This document shows, piece after piece, positions 35,790-48,000 of a stretch of DNA of 64,000 nt. Source of the stretch: Kingdonia uniflora (taxonomy: Eukaryota > Streptophyta > Magnoliopsida > Ranunculales > Circaeasteraceae). The stretch lies in NCBI GenBank assembly GCA_014058105.1, contig JACGCM010002535.1, positions 1,612,001 through 1,676,000 of the forward strand. The letters are read 5' to 3'. The position numbers were made by a program, and so were the translations under genes. Each line of letters begins with the position of its first letter. Within the stretch, counting starts at the first letter, position 1. The notes under the pieces are model-generated. The model did no database searches. It had not been told where the DNA came from and worked only from the letters and a program-made list of their open reading frames with translations.

Positions 35790-38254
35790 TTTTGCCAGTG
35801 GATATCGACAATCATCTGTAGTAGTATGATCTCGGTTTAAGTGAATGGTAGCCCTTCAAGATATTTTGCTATGAGAAGAGGTCTGAAGTAAGGGGGAAGC
35901 CTTATTCCCACTGCTATTTGTGATAGCTGAAGATATACTGAGTATTCACCTTCACCGTCTACTAGAACAACGGAAGATCCTCCCCATAGTTACTATTAAA
36001 CATTGTCAAGCCCCAATGTACCTCTTATTCGCAGATGATATTCTGATCTTTATAAATGGTAGAACCAACTACCTGAAACACCTGAGAGAAACTCTTACAA
36101 GATACCAAAAACCGTCTGGATAGGAAATTAGCTTAGACAAAAGTAAGATTTTTCTCAGTGGTGTACCCCTCACTCGAAGAAGAATTATGTTGAACATTTT
36201 CAGTTTTTCTGAAGGCACTTTTCTTGAAACCTACCTGGGAATTCCCCTAAGTCAAGGCAGAGTATCCTCAAATACTATAAGACCTCTAGTGGAAAAGATT
36301 TGGAAAATGGTTAATAGTTGGACAAGAAAACTCTTATCTTTCTGGGGTAGAGTAATCCTAGCAAGGGCTATTTTAAATAGTCTCCACATATACAATATGG
36401 CTATATATAAATGGCTAAGATTGCCCATAAAGGAAGAAAACTCCATCATAAGAAATTTTATCTAGACTGGGGATCCATCCAAAAGAAAAGGAATCACAGT
36501 AAAATGGGAGAAAGTCTGCAAACCACTTAAGGAAGGTGGGTTGGGTATCTAAAGCTTGAAAGAAGTTAATGATGCTATGTTATGCAAACCCTATTGAGCC
36601 TTCTATGACAAACAAGAGGACTGGTCTTAATTTCTACAAGCTAAGTTCACAAACAAAGCAGGTGACTTCATCCGATATCATAAGAAGTCCATTATTTGGC
36701 CAGGTATTAGACTTGCTGCTAGTATAGCCAGACCATATATGGGCTGGTTAGTAGGGAATGGGGATAACATCAACTTTTGGAGGGAGACTTGGGCCATGGA
36801 GATTCCCTTGAGGGAATACATTGAGATGCCACAATCACCGTGGAACAGATGCAAAACTTTACTTATTGACTTTATCAACTCTAATGGATGGGATATACCT
36901 ATAGATATTAGGCTTCTATTATTGGCCCTAGGGATCAATGTGTTAGAAATACCTTATAACCCAAGAGAAAAAGATAAAAGAATCTGGAAACTAGATAGCT
37001 ATGGGAACTTCACTGTTAGAAATGCCTATGAGACTATAAGAAAAAAAAAGTGAATCTGGCATGGTGGTGGAAGTATACGTGGAGGGTAAGCGTTCACCCT
37101 AAACTGGGGGGTTTTGCATGGAGATTGGTAAATCATATCCTACCTCTGGATAACATTGTTCAAAAAAAGGGAATCCATATCACTTTCCGCTACACTCTTT
37201 TCCGTTTGCATGAGGAATCTAAAACATATTTGCTCTTGCACTGCCCCTCAGCTGCTAATATTTTTCTATGGGCTACTAATGCATTTTGTTTACCTTCTAT
37301 ACCTTGTACAGACACATGGAAATCCATTCTGGAAATGAGCCGATCAGCTAGCAGCTATATAAACGACCTTTGGATCACAACTGTTTTCTCCATCTGCCAT
37401 ACAATTTGGACAGCTAGGAACAACATGCACTTTGGCAATACAACGCCATCCTTGCCTACAATGAAGAAGGAGATTCTCAAACAAATTCAGCATACATCTG
37501 AACTATCCAAAGGAATGATGCATAACAACATCCAGGAGCTGCTGACCATCAAGATTCTTAAAGTTCAACGCAAGGCCAACAGTTATACAGATGTTTAAAG
37601 CAGTTTCTGGAATCTACCTATGCCAAATGAAGGTAAAATCCCTTGTGATGGCTCTAGTAATGGAAACCCAGGTACAGCGGGTATTGGTGTGGTGTTTCGG
37701 GACAGTGAGGGAGCTGTTCTGGGTGTATTAAGTAAGGCGAACGGCCTCTCAACTAGCTTTGTCACCGAAATACTAGCGATACCTACAAGTATTCAAAAAG
37801 CTATTGCAAGAGGTTGGCATAACCTATGGGTGATCTCCGACTTTGAAACAGCAATTAGAGCATTCAAAACTTATATGATTCCTTAGAAGTATAAGGTACA
37901 ATGGAGTATACTTAAGAAAAATATTCAACAAATCCGATTTAACCACATTTTGAGGGAATGCAACTTCTCCGCTGACCTTATGGCTAGGAGAGGATCAGAA
38001 CAATGCCAAACCTTTTGAAGAAGACTATCTTGGACTCCCAGCTTTCCTCACGAGAATTGAAGTTCCCTTCATTGATTACTTTCGATTCCAACCTAGATGA
38101 CCTTTCAAGATGGACGGAGACATATCCCTCCTTATAATTGTTTATTCTTGTATATTTATCCTTTTTCCAATTGGGAATTCCAAGATAAGCAAGGTCCCCT
38201 TTGCTGTATGTTTGTAGGTTCAATATAAAGCTAAACTTTTTGCAAGAAAAAAAC
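35790..38254 (+). mobile_element. 5'-truncated L1-type LINE
   Basis: A 2,465-bp 3' fragment of a LINE, bounded by a perfect 14-bp duplication and ending in an A-rich tail (AAGAAAAAAAC). It is related to the LINE at 12095-21081 but a distinct copy. It starts inside the reverse transcriptase, as expected for incomplete target-primed reverse transcription. Confidence 0.95.
35800..38010 (+). pseudogene. LINE ORF2 fragment: reverse transcriptase / zf-RVT / RNase H
   Basis: Translation starts in the reverse transcriptase palm (VNGSPSRYFAMRRGL), keeps the catalytic LLFADDILIFING (about 36025-36060), and continues with TYLGIPLSQGR and WGRVILARAILNS. The zf-RVT region spans 36739-37260 (WKYTWRVSVHPKLGGFAWRL, then LHEESKTYLLLHCPSA). 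RNase H lies at 37620-38010, with CDGSSNGNPGTAGIGVVF, TEILAIPTSIQ and VISDFETAIRAF as acidic-residue motifs and ADLMARRG at the end. Stops at 36121, 36463, 37050 and 37885 break it. It is less decayed than the other LINE. Confidence 0.9.
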
Positions 38255-38268
38255 TATGCTCATCTACA

Positions 38269-39157
38269 AAAGGACTCTCAGGTGCCCATTGCCTCTACTA
38301 AAACTTGTATCTGTATTTCTTGCATCTTGAGGTAGAGTAGGAACCTTAATCGATTTAGAAAGGGTAAATGAAGCAATTCCCCTTTTTTTTATGAAGCTGT
38401 ACCATTTTCTTAATATCACCAATTACCGGTACTAAATTCTTATTGGTGAAAATTACCCCCCCTCCCTTTAGTCGTATTATGTCCCCTCCCTTGAACTAAA
38501 AAAGAATGGAGTTGTCCCCAATTTTCTTAACCACCACCTAATGGTTGAACATTCCTAAAATCCCTTTGTGCAACCGCGACCCTCGATTGATATGGAGGGG
38601 TTTGAAATTTTCTGGTTAGAGGATGCCCCAACACCATAGCTGTCACCGGGGGAAGTCGATTAACGATCATTACTTGCCGTTGTAGTGGCTGTTGTGGTGG
38701 TGGCTGAGGCGACTGCTACGGCAGCTGATGTGTGTACTATTGTGGCAGTAGCTACGGTAACTACTATGGTGGTTATCGCGGTGGCTGCTATAGTGGTGGT
38801 TGAGGCGGCTGCTGCGATGGCTATTGTAACAGCAGTTACAGTTGTGATAGCTACTATAGTGGCTACTGTGATGGTGGCTTCGGTAACGGCTTCTTCGGCC
38901 CTACTATTCTTATCGGGGTTGATGCGAGGATAGGCAATAGTCCCTCAACCGTACTCATGGTGCGCAAGGCTGATAAGTTTTTGCTGGAACCCACCAGTCT
39001 TCCCCATAATTTGTTTGCCCTCACTCCATGTGGAAGTCATCAATGATGATTCAGCGAGTCATCCCCACGAGAGAGGATTCAGGTCCCAATTCTCGCAACG
39101 AGAATTCATCTCCCATAGCTAGTGTTAGAATCTCTCTCACGTTGGAATCCATAAATT
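38269..39157 (-). other. Gypsy G 5' internal region with a triplet-like low-complexity tract
   Basis: This continues the host of the LINE. 38675-38935 is a GTGGTGGCTG/GCTACGG-rich tract, glycine- or alanine/valine-rich in translation, of a kind often seen in the N-terminal part of gypsy gag. No clean reading frame is visible on the expected strand. Confidence 0.45.
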
Positions 39158-39546
39158 TGGCTTCGCTGACGAGATCCTATTTTCTTCTTCCCTACCATCT
39201 TTAATCTTGAGAAAAAAATCCCCAAAGAATGAACTTCACTTTGAAACCAATTAATAGAAAACTACAAACGCGGAAGCTATTAACAGAAAAATGAACTACT
39301 TCAATTGAATTAAAAGCAAAACCTAACCTTACCTTCTCTTCAAAACTCAACCTAACCTTACCTTCTATCATATAACTCGTTTATAGATCTAGGAGTCCTC
39401 CACCTTCTAAAATACTACCCTTCAAAATTGATATTCTCCAACAAAAATAAAATAAACTTAAAATAAAAATAGAGGGTCCCTATAAATGTCAGCTCCTAAG
39501 AGGATGCCAACCACGGCCACGACCATTACGGTTATGATTCCTATCA
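39158..39546 (-). repeat. 5' LTR of gypsy G
   Basis: Homologous to 34352-34723. It ends ATGATTCCTATCA at 39546. The inner limit, next to a poorly preserved primer-binding region, is approximate. Confidence 0.6.
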
Positions 39547-39780
39547 GTTTAAAATACATATTAGAAGAGAAAAGGTGAACAAGTAACAATTGTGGCATGA
39601 TATACCAAAAGAAGAACTGAATGTTTTAATCTCATTGTTTCACCTTGACTAACATCTCTATTAAAACATTAGAACTACTATATTCTTAGAGTACTGAGTT
39701 ATAAATTTAGGCAAAAGGAACAAAAATGGGTTTTAATCAATGGTGGAATTAGTTTTACTCAATATAAGAACATTATTAAC
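39547..39780. other. Unassigned spacer between elements G and D
   Basis: AT-rich and non-coding. It is probably the older host sequence into which both neighbours inserted. Confidence 0.4.
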
Positions 39781-40020
39781 TGTTGAAATAATGCGCATTA
39801 AGAGTTAGACTCTTCATTCTAGTTAATGAGAGTTGCTTATGTAATGATAGAGTAAAGGTTTATGAGTTTCAAATATGAATAGTTTGTGTTTAATGTTTTG
39901 AGTCTTCACCTCTACTATATTAAGAGGTGCATGCTTGGGTTAAAATTAAGTAATTCGGAGCATGACTCTTCTATAATCATTCTCTATCTTGTTGTGCTTA
40001 AAACAGCTAATAAGTTTGCA
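39781..40020 (+). repeat. 5' LTR of copia D
   Basis: 240 bp from TGTTGAAATAATGCG to AAGTTTGCA, directly before the primer-binding site. No second copy is in the window, so the limits rest on TG...CA and the site position. Confidence 0.6.
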
Positions 40021-40036
40021 GTAGTATCAGAGCGAG
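40021..40036 (+). other. Primer-binding site of copia D
   Basis: GTAGTATCAGAGCGAG contains TAGTATCAGAGC, one mismatch from the tRNA-Met site TGGTATCAGAGC. Confidence 0.8.
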
Positions 40037-40078
40037 GTCTGAGGGTGTTTGTAGAAACTTCTAAAAGAACTAAAATCA

Positions 40079-42149
40079 ATGGCTGCAAACAATGGTATGA
40101 TTCATCCATCGATTCCAATATTTGAAGGTGAGTACTATGATTATTGGGGCATCAAGATGAAAATATTATTCCAGTCTCAAGGATTGTCGGAAATGGTCGA
40201 AGGTGGCATAAAAATTCATGTCGATCTAACAACTCTTACGCCAACACAACAATAGCAGTTAAAGGAAACCCAAAAGTAGGATGCAAAGGCTTTGTTTTTC
40301 ATTCAAAAAGGTATATCTCAAACTATCTTCTTAAGAATTATTTCATCACAAAGCGCTAATCAAGCTTGGGATGCCTTGTAAAATAAATTCAAAGATTTTG
40401 CTAAAGTGATTGCACTCAAGTTGCAAACTCTTCGGAGGAAGTACGAAAATTTAAAAATAAAGGATATGGAGAAAATAGAAGATTATTTATCTCGAGTTAC
40501 CGAGATAGTTAATAGAATGAGACTTTGAAGTGATACTATTGCAGATGAGAAATTTGTCTAAAAACTTTTGATTAACCTATCATCAAGGTTTGATGCATCG
40601 GTGACTGCAAAAAAAAAATCAAAATACCTATCAACTTTATCAATTGTTGAGTTAATGGGCTTTAGACTCTCATAAGCAGAGAATGCCAAGGCATGAAAAG
40701 AGCCCACTTGAAACTGCTTTTCAAACAAAACATTCAAATGGTGAGGGCAAAATTCTTATGAGAAGTCTCAAGGAGGACCCGAAAAGAGGCCAAACTTTGT
40801 GAAGAAAGATGGATATCCCAAAAACTCACAAAAGAACACTGGTAAAAGCATAAATGTAACTTGCAATTTCTGCAAGATTGAGGGACATGCCAAAAGTGAG
40901 TGTTAAAATAAGGGAAAACCTAAGTGTTTTAACTATAAGAAATATTGGAATTTACAAAAGGATTGAAGGTTAAAAGACAATCAAGAAGATGCCAAATACA
41001 CCGAGTAAAAGGTTAAAGAAAATATATTTTTTGTGAAACATAACACCATTATAATAGATGAACATACATGGTATCTAGATAGTGGTTGTACAAATAACAT
41101 ATTGGAGGATGATCAAATTTTTACCAATATTGACAAGTCGTTAAAATCCCAAATCAGATTGGGAAATAAAGTTGTTGTGCACGCAAGCAGAAAAAGGAAC
41201 AATAGCCATTCAAGCCAAAAAGGGAGCCTGGTACATAAGATATGTCTTATTTGTTCTGGATTTGAATACAAATTTGCCAAGTATTGGACAGCTTGTTCAA
41301 CATAGATATTATCAACTTTTTAAAATTTATTCTTGCACTATTTTTGATTAAAATTGTGAGAATCGTGTCATTGTCAAAATTGACATGGAAAAAAATTGAA
41401 AGACAAAGTGGTCTGAAATCAAGACATTTAGAAGCGGTCGTGGGGGCGAGTATATGTTTAGCGAGTTTGAGTCGTATTGTAAAAAGATAGGAATCCAGCG
41501 ATAAGTAACTTGTGTTTACTCACCTCAACAAAATAGCATCGAAGAGCAAAAAAATATAACCATTGTTGAGATGGCTCATTCCATGCTAAAGGAGAAAGAA
41601 CTTCTAAATTCTTTTTGGGCAGAAGCTGTATCAACATCGGTTTATTTGCTTAATAGGCGTTTGACAAGAGCTCTTCTCAACAAAATACCTATTGAATCAT
41701 GGTCAGGTCATAAGCCTTCGGTAAGACATTAGCGAGTATTTGGATGCATATGTTATGAGCATATTCCTTCTCAAAAATGTCAAAAGCTAGATAACGAACT
41801 TTGATTTGTGCATCTTTACTAGTTGCAGTTCAAAATCTAAAGGTTTTTGAGCTTATAACCTTGAAACTAACAAGCTTATAATTAGTAGAGATGTTGTGTT
41901 TGTTGAATTTAATATTTGGGATTGGGTTACTAAAAAGGTACAAGAACAAAAGATGTATATTCAGGGTGACACTTTAGAAATAACTCAAGAGATGGAAATG
42001 GAGCAACATGAAAACTATGGACCAGTAACTCCATTGATACATTCATCTACACCACCAAACACATGACAATCAACTCCATTACATAGTTCTATCCCTTCAT
42101 TGACATCAAGATCTTCTCAATAAGCAACTCTGAAAAAAATAAAGTCTCT

Positions 42150-42196
<47 letters not shown>

Positions 42197-42780
42197 CAGC
42201 CATGGAGCTAGAAAACTTTGAAGAGGTGCCACAAACTAAAATTTGGGTAAAAGCTATGACCGAAGAAATCAAAATGATTGAAAAAAACTCTACATAGGAG
42301 TTATTTGATCTACCAAGTAAGAAAGATGTTATTGGGGTAAAAAGGGTTTACAAGACTAAATTCAACCCAGATGTTGTCGTCTAGAATTATAAAGTAGACT
42401 AGTTGTAAAGGACTTCACACAACAACCAGGGATCGACTCTACCAAAACCTTTGCTCTTGTAGCAAGGCTTGAAACCATAAGAACACTTATCACACTTGCG
42501 GCTCAAAATAAGTAGTTTATATTTCAACTTGATGTAAAATCAGCCCTGTTAAATGAGGTGCTTGATGATGAAAATATGTATCTCAACCCCAAGGATTCAT
42601 CATCAAAGAGGAGGAAGACTAATTTCATCGGTTGAAGAGTACTTTGTATGGGTTAAAACAAATCCCCCAGGCTTGGTATAGTCAAATAGATGATTATTTC
42701 TTTAAAAAAAAAATTTATCGATGCAAGAGTGAGCTGACCTTGTATAAAAAAACTTAAGGTACGTCTGCTTTAATTGTCTC
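40079..42780 (+). pseudogene. Copia D gag-pol, broken and internally deleted
   Basis: Gag starts at ATG 40079 (MAANNGMIHPSIPIFEGEYY), continues with IEDYLSRVTEIVNRMR, and has a good zinc knuckle, CNFCKIEGHAKSEC (about 40862-40903), followed by a degraded second one (CFNYKKYWNLQKDC). The protease has the intact motif WYLDSGCTNNI near 41070. The pre-integrase and zinc region of integrase are missing: the sequence passes from protease to late integrase (EKQSGLK; SPQQNSIEEQ; LLNSFWAEAV, 41385-41800). Reverse transcriptase begins near 42200 and reaches QAWYSQIDDYF before homology stops. There are many stops. Confidence 0.8.
42153..42194 (+). repeat. (AT)21 microsatellite
   Basis: A pure AT dinucleotide run of about 42 bp inside the degenerate linker before reverse transcriptase of copia D. 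Confidence 0.95.
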
Positions 42781-42855
42781 ACTGTACGTAGTAAAATTCT
42801 ATGTTCTCGTATTTAATGTATTTCGAGAAATTAGGTCAGAACTATTCCTAACAAT

Positions 42856-43790
42856 TGACATTCTGGGGATAAACAAGTTCAAGTAATAAATATAACAAGT
42901 AAAGAAAATACACGGGCAATTTTTAACCCTGTAGAAACTCCTTTCTCAGGAGAAAAACCACAGGTCGTTGTCGATGAAATTGATAACCAAAACTCTACTA
43001 ATCAAAATATTTACATTCTGAAAAATACTTAATGACTTGATAAACCCGTCTTATGATTATCTCTCTTCTAATCCAAGCTTTATGCCCTCCTTCGTTCTCG
43101 CAATAACATTCATTGATCTCGCAACAAGGACCACCCTACTCAAATCACTCTAGAAAATTATAAGAAAAGTATAATAGACTAATTCAATCTCATAATAAAG
43201 GTTTTGAACTATCTCTCTTTGATCTTGATTAGTCTCCCGGATAAATATAAAAGCCTTAAAACTTGGTTAAAAAAAGCAAAAAACAAGATTTATTTAAATA
43301 GTAAAAATAGTTTTTCTCGACATCTGTTAGAACGACTCTAAAACTCGTTTGTCTCATAAATAGCCAAAAAAACCAAGGCAATTAGAACCCGTTAAATTTT
43401 TTTTTTCCCGAGAAGTCATTCAAAGGACCCTAAATCTCGTTTGTACGAGATTAGTAAAATAGCATAAAAATAAGACAGTTTAAACTCTTTTTAAAGTTGT
43501 TTTTTCCCATAATTCGTTTGGACGACTCTAAAACTCGTTCGAACAATATAAGCAAAATATCCTTGAAAACCAGACAGTTAAAAAAATTTCATTCTGTTAG
43601 TTTCGAAAAAGAAAATTTTCTAAGTTAAAACAATATTGGCTTTTATTTTATCAAAGTTTAACTTACAAACTTACCTTCTTAGCCATTTGTTGTAGATGAC
43701 TTGTCCAACGGTCTTGATTCTGTTGTCGTCTTCGACTGAGATAACCATGGGACTCAACATACATGAAATGAGAGAAACAAAAACCTTTCA
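42856..43790 (-). repeat. 3' LTR of a minus-oriented copia element E
   Basis: 935 bp, with TGACATTCTGGGG at the left and CCTTTCA at the right, so TG...CA in both readings. On the right it abuts ATCTCCCCCCTTT (43791-43803), which in reverse is the AAAGGGGGGAGAT purine tract typical of copia elements. 43320-43560 carries the paired TTCGAACGAC-type module. The rest of E is displaced by element B. Confidence 0.6.
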
Positions 43791-44073
43791 ATCTCCCCCC
43801 TTTAGTTCATTTCGTGAGAAAATAAAATCTAAGACTTAAACATCACTCTATAGTTCTTCTCAGACACAAAGATAGCCTAAAACTTAGTAAGACACAAAGA
43901 CACCAATATACACCGATCAACAGGTTTAATATCTATACCTCTTCCACAGATGATATCTTTTACACTCCAAAATGTATCAAACAATTATTCTTTAATATAT
44001 ACACACTGAACAAACTAGTTTTTGATACATGTGTAAAGAACAGCTTAAAAAATCTCTAAAAACTAAAAAACAT
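43791..44073 (-). mobile_element. Internal remnant of copia E next to its purine tract
   Basis: This starts with the purine tract (in reverse) and runs to the left LTR end of element B at 44074. No coding is recognised. Confidence 0.45.
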
Positions 44074-44817
44074 TGCAGGGGCATAATTTCGTAGAGGGGA
44101 GTTTGCGCTCTTACACCGTGGAACTTATGTTCGGCTGGAGGTTTTCACAAATATATAAGACAGAAATAAGATAGTATTATGTGCTAACATACTTGCGTGA
44201 AGTCCATGAATTGGTCTTCTCCAAGACCTCTAGCGAGGATTTGAATTGGATGATGGATATATGATTGAGGTTACAGTTTGAATAGAATGGAGTCTGAATA
44301 TGCTCAAAGTTTTCTAATCTTATGGGAGGTTTTGAGCTGAGATTCTCTAACCTCTCTATGATGGCCCCCCTCCTCTATTTATAGGAGATAGGAAAGGATG
44401 AGTCATCATAGTAAGGTCATATTACATGTTTACCCTTTTGGGATAACTATCTTATGCGGAAGTCTGTTCAGTCACTATAGCTGTGTCTGGCGGTTTGTTT
44501 CAATGTATTATCTGGTGAGCTAGGTTATAGGTTTGTTTGCCTTCGACCATGCACAGATATGGTCGAAGTCTTCGTGGAAGTTGTGTCGGGCTCTGTATGC
44601 TTTATGACTGCCTTTGGCTTTAAATCCTGCAGTAAGCTTTGAGTGTTCGATTAATTTTGTTGTGGCCTTCGAGTATTCGGTTAATCTCGGAAGGCTTCGG
44701 GTAGATCATATGCCTTTGGCTATTTTGAGGGTTCCCTAGGCTTCGAGTCTATTGTAAGCTTCGATGTAGCCTTTTAGAATTTGATTAGTCTTGGAAGGCT
44801 GCGAGTAGGCTACTATA
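44074..44817 (-). repeat. 3' LTR of Tat-like element B
   Basis: 744 bp. On the plus strand it starts TGCAGGGGC and ends TACTATA, next to TTCGCCCCCT, the purine tract in reverse. It aligns with the reverse complement of 3360-4046 and contains internal GGCTTCG(A/G)G(T/G) subrepeats at 44640-44810. Confidence 0.8.
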
Positions 44818-45073
44818 TTCGCCCCCTCTCAGCTGGTACCTCAGAAATTATTGTAGAAGGCCCGTGCTGAGAAAAATTGTTATGCGTGGGAAGTTGTATA
44901 GTTGACTGAATGAATATGTGGAGTTCCAAGAACATTGATAGTGACTGTGCTGATTAGTAGGTATTAATGCTTCCTTAAACATAGCAGAAATAGGGTAGGA
45001 GGGGTGAGATCATTATAAGTTCTGTTCATCTTCTTCCATAGCGTCTGTCGTTTATCTTCTTCCTTACACACCA

Positions 45074-48000
45074 TGACAACTCATTACCAATAGAGGATGA
45101 AGGTAAAGGAGGCCCGTGTATAGGTAAAATACGTAGAACTGAAGTAAATACAGTTCAGCTGCAGGGACATGGGGGTACCATTGCCATATATGGTAGACCT
45201 GCAACAAGAGGAATTAACTGACAGGGAGTTGGAGGAGGCCGAGGCATTCACCTTTTGGTGAACGATGTTCCAGTAGCACCTGTAGAGCATGACGGCGCGC
45301 TCCTACACACTGCGAATGTTGGCACAACAGCTAGTGGCGGTCAAAGATGGTGACAAGAGCTTTCTGGGGTACTGGAAGAACAGCCCCGTATGTAAGTAGG
45401 GGGGGGGGGGGGGGGTTCTTGATTGTGGGTGGGTATAGATGTAATTATTGTTCTTTTTGTTTTCTCCTTTTTTGTTGAATGAAATGGAAACATACTATGT
45501 CATACTGCTATCGATTTATGTAGTTTTATTTGAAAATGCTCGTAGGTAAATATCTTGATAGATGATAACATAAACACGGATAGTAAGCTTATAATAAACA
45601 CAAATCTTATGTTCGATGTCAAAATACAGGAAAGATCTTGAATAAGAAAGTATTTGGTGGGGGAATGTTGAGAGTAGGTGATATTATGCGATGGTCAAGG
45701 GTAAAAAATATTCGAGGATATGGAGTAGGTCAATCATACCGAGATGGTTCGAGTGACAAAGAAGGTGTATAAAATAATTGGTCGAGGCTAGTTTTGTTTT
45801 GACTATAGGGATCTAATAGCCGCAATTGCAGAGTTGTCAGATGGGATAGCCTGCATTAAACTGTGTGATGGGCAGGCAGTAATCATGACATGTCAGTTTG
45901 GGGATGATGTGTAAACCACGTTACAGTTAGGTGAAGTGCACGTGGCAGGATATAATAGTTTTTTAGAGGCTTACCATCGAAGGTTATGTAGGTAGTCAAA
46001 GATTGTTGGCAGTATGCATTTAGGAAAAAGTGGTATGTAAAAGGGAGTCGATGGTTCGAGAGGTAAAGGGAAATTCCACAACTGGTGAAGATGTGTATGG
46101 CACACGTTCGTATTTAGTAGGGTTGTTTATGTAAAAATATACGTTTAACTGAAAATGTGGAGGGAACTGGGAGGGGTAATGGGGGTAGTTGTTATGATTG
46201 TAGTTTAGGGAAAATGTGGTGGTTTAGTAGGCTGTATTTAAGAAGAGAGAGAGTCGCTGGATAAATTAATCAAGCAGAGAAAAGAAAACAACCATTATTA
46301 CTGAGGAGAGGAAGGAAGAGAACCATTGATGCTGTGAAGTATGGATACCATTGTTGCTGCTGCTCTTCGCTGGTGCAGTAATCTTTACCGGTCAGATAGG
46401 TCGTTTGACTGTTGTGTTGTGGTTTTGTTCTTTCTTCTTCTTCTTCATTTTTTTTAGCTAAGAGTAAGGTTTTCTACTGGGCCATTAATGGTGAAGCAGT
46501 GGTGGGGTTGAGAGGTCAGACTAAGAGTTTCCTCAAAGTTAATACTTCCGGGTGGTGGTTGGTGTGGGAGTCGACTAGTCAATAGTCAACTGAGGGCATA
46601 ATAGTCAAACTTCGTCATGTCTGATGGGTAAGAGTTGGGTAGGTGATAGTAACATATAGGCTTGAAGGCTTCTCCTTGAATTTATCAAACCAATTTCTTC
46701 CTTCTTCTAAAGAGTATAATGCATGCCCGCAAAGCTTCAAGGATGAGGCTGATAGATGAGGACAAAGATGTTATAGATGAACCGAGTATCTCTGGTTGAG
46801 AGGAGGGGAGTAGCGATGTCGAAGAGTTACAAATCGTAACTGACATTCCTCTAGCAGTGGTGGAGCCAGACGTTAATTCGGTAAGGAGGAGTCAACGGAG
46901 AGCTTGGGTAGTTGGAGAGAATAATGAAGAGTAGGAAGAGGAGGAGGTTGGGGGGGTTGGCTTTGAGCGTACTGGGCATGTAGGTGGGAGGGGGATAGAG
47001 AGGTGGTAATTGAGAGTGAGGGAAGTAGTAAGGCGACAGGGGACGAGGAAGCATATGTGGGAAAAGTCTCAGTGCGGGAGTAAGCTAAGCTTGATTGATT
47101 CATGCCAAAACATGATCTGGAGGGGAAAGGGATCGAGCTGGTTCCATTAGGGTCAGAGTATTCATTTATGGATGTACCCAATGAGGGGATAATGGCATTC
47201 CGAGGATAGATTTGACTGGGAATACAGTTACCCCATCGAAGATTGGTAAAGGAGGTTTTGAATTTCTGGGACGTGGCACTGTGCCAGATGAATGGTAATT
47301 TCTATGAGATGACGAGGTTTGTCGAACGCATGAATAAAGAGCTGATATGCGAAGGGAGGCTTGTGATCGAGTGGTTCAACGTGGTTTCGTTCTAATCGAG
47401 GAAGGGGAATAAGAAGGAAGGAATGTACCATATTCAGTGTCACCTCGAGAAGCCGAGGTTGTTTAACCTGTATTCGATTGGTCGTGGGTGGGATAAGGAT
47501 TTAGTGGTTGTGAAGAGCGATTTTGAGTATGCAAATGGTGAAGTAGATCTGGCATTGATGCATAGGCTGTATAATAGAGGTAAGAGTATGTTTGAATATC
47601 TTATACGGTGTTACTTCAGATATGTCTTGACTGTCAATTTGTTTGCTGTAGATCATGTGAGTAGGTCATTGAAAAACCCTTGTTTCTATATTGACAAATT
47701 GAACAATAAGAGTGAGGAACAAATAAACAAAGTATTTCAGAAACTAAATATTTTGTGGAAGAGATGGAAGAAGATGGACACTCTACTAAAAGGAGCTTTG
47801 ACTGTATCTGGGCCTTCGTAAAGGAGAACAAAGATTGGCCCTCCTGAAGCACTAAGCGAGATAGATTACAATACCTTGAATAGGCCTAAGTCAAGCTATG
47901 TGTCATGGAATCATTGTGGGGTTGCAGTACCGCTAGCCGAAGTAAGAAGGCGAGGCTCGAGTGCCCAAGAGGCAGTACCACAAGTCGAAAAGGGTAAGGG

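Larger units (their letters stand above)
34352..39546 (-). mobile_element. Gag-only Ty3/gypsy element G with a LINE insert
   Basis: Two related flanking copies (34352-34723 and 39158-39546) act as LTRs of a minus-oriented element. The LTR start in reverse is TGATAGGAAT, directly preceded by a G-run purine tract (C14 on plus at 34724-34737). The interior holds a gypsy gag with a zinc knuckle and no pol. Without the LINE the interior is about 2 kb. I could not find a matching target duplication, and the inner LTR limits are approximate. Confidence 0.65.
39781..42790 (+). mobile_element. Ty1/copia element D, 5' part, interrupted
   Basis: A short 5' LTR (39781-40020) is followed by a primer-binding site, gag, protease, part of integrase and part of reverse transcriptase in copia order. 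Homology stops near 42790, just before another LTR at 42856. The remaining 3' part is presumably displaced beyond the window by the nested insertions. Confidence 0.75.

Noticed and set aside
38685..38933. Ala/Val-rich 82-codon protein on plus
   Set aside because: Low-complexity triplet-like tract inside gypsy G; openness follows from its composition.
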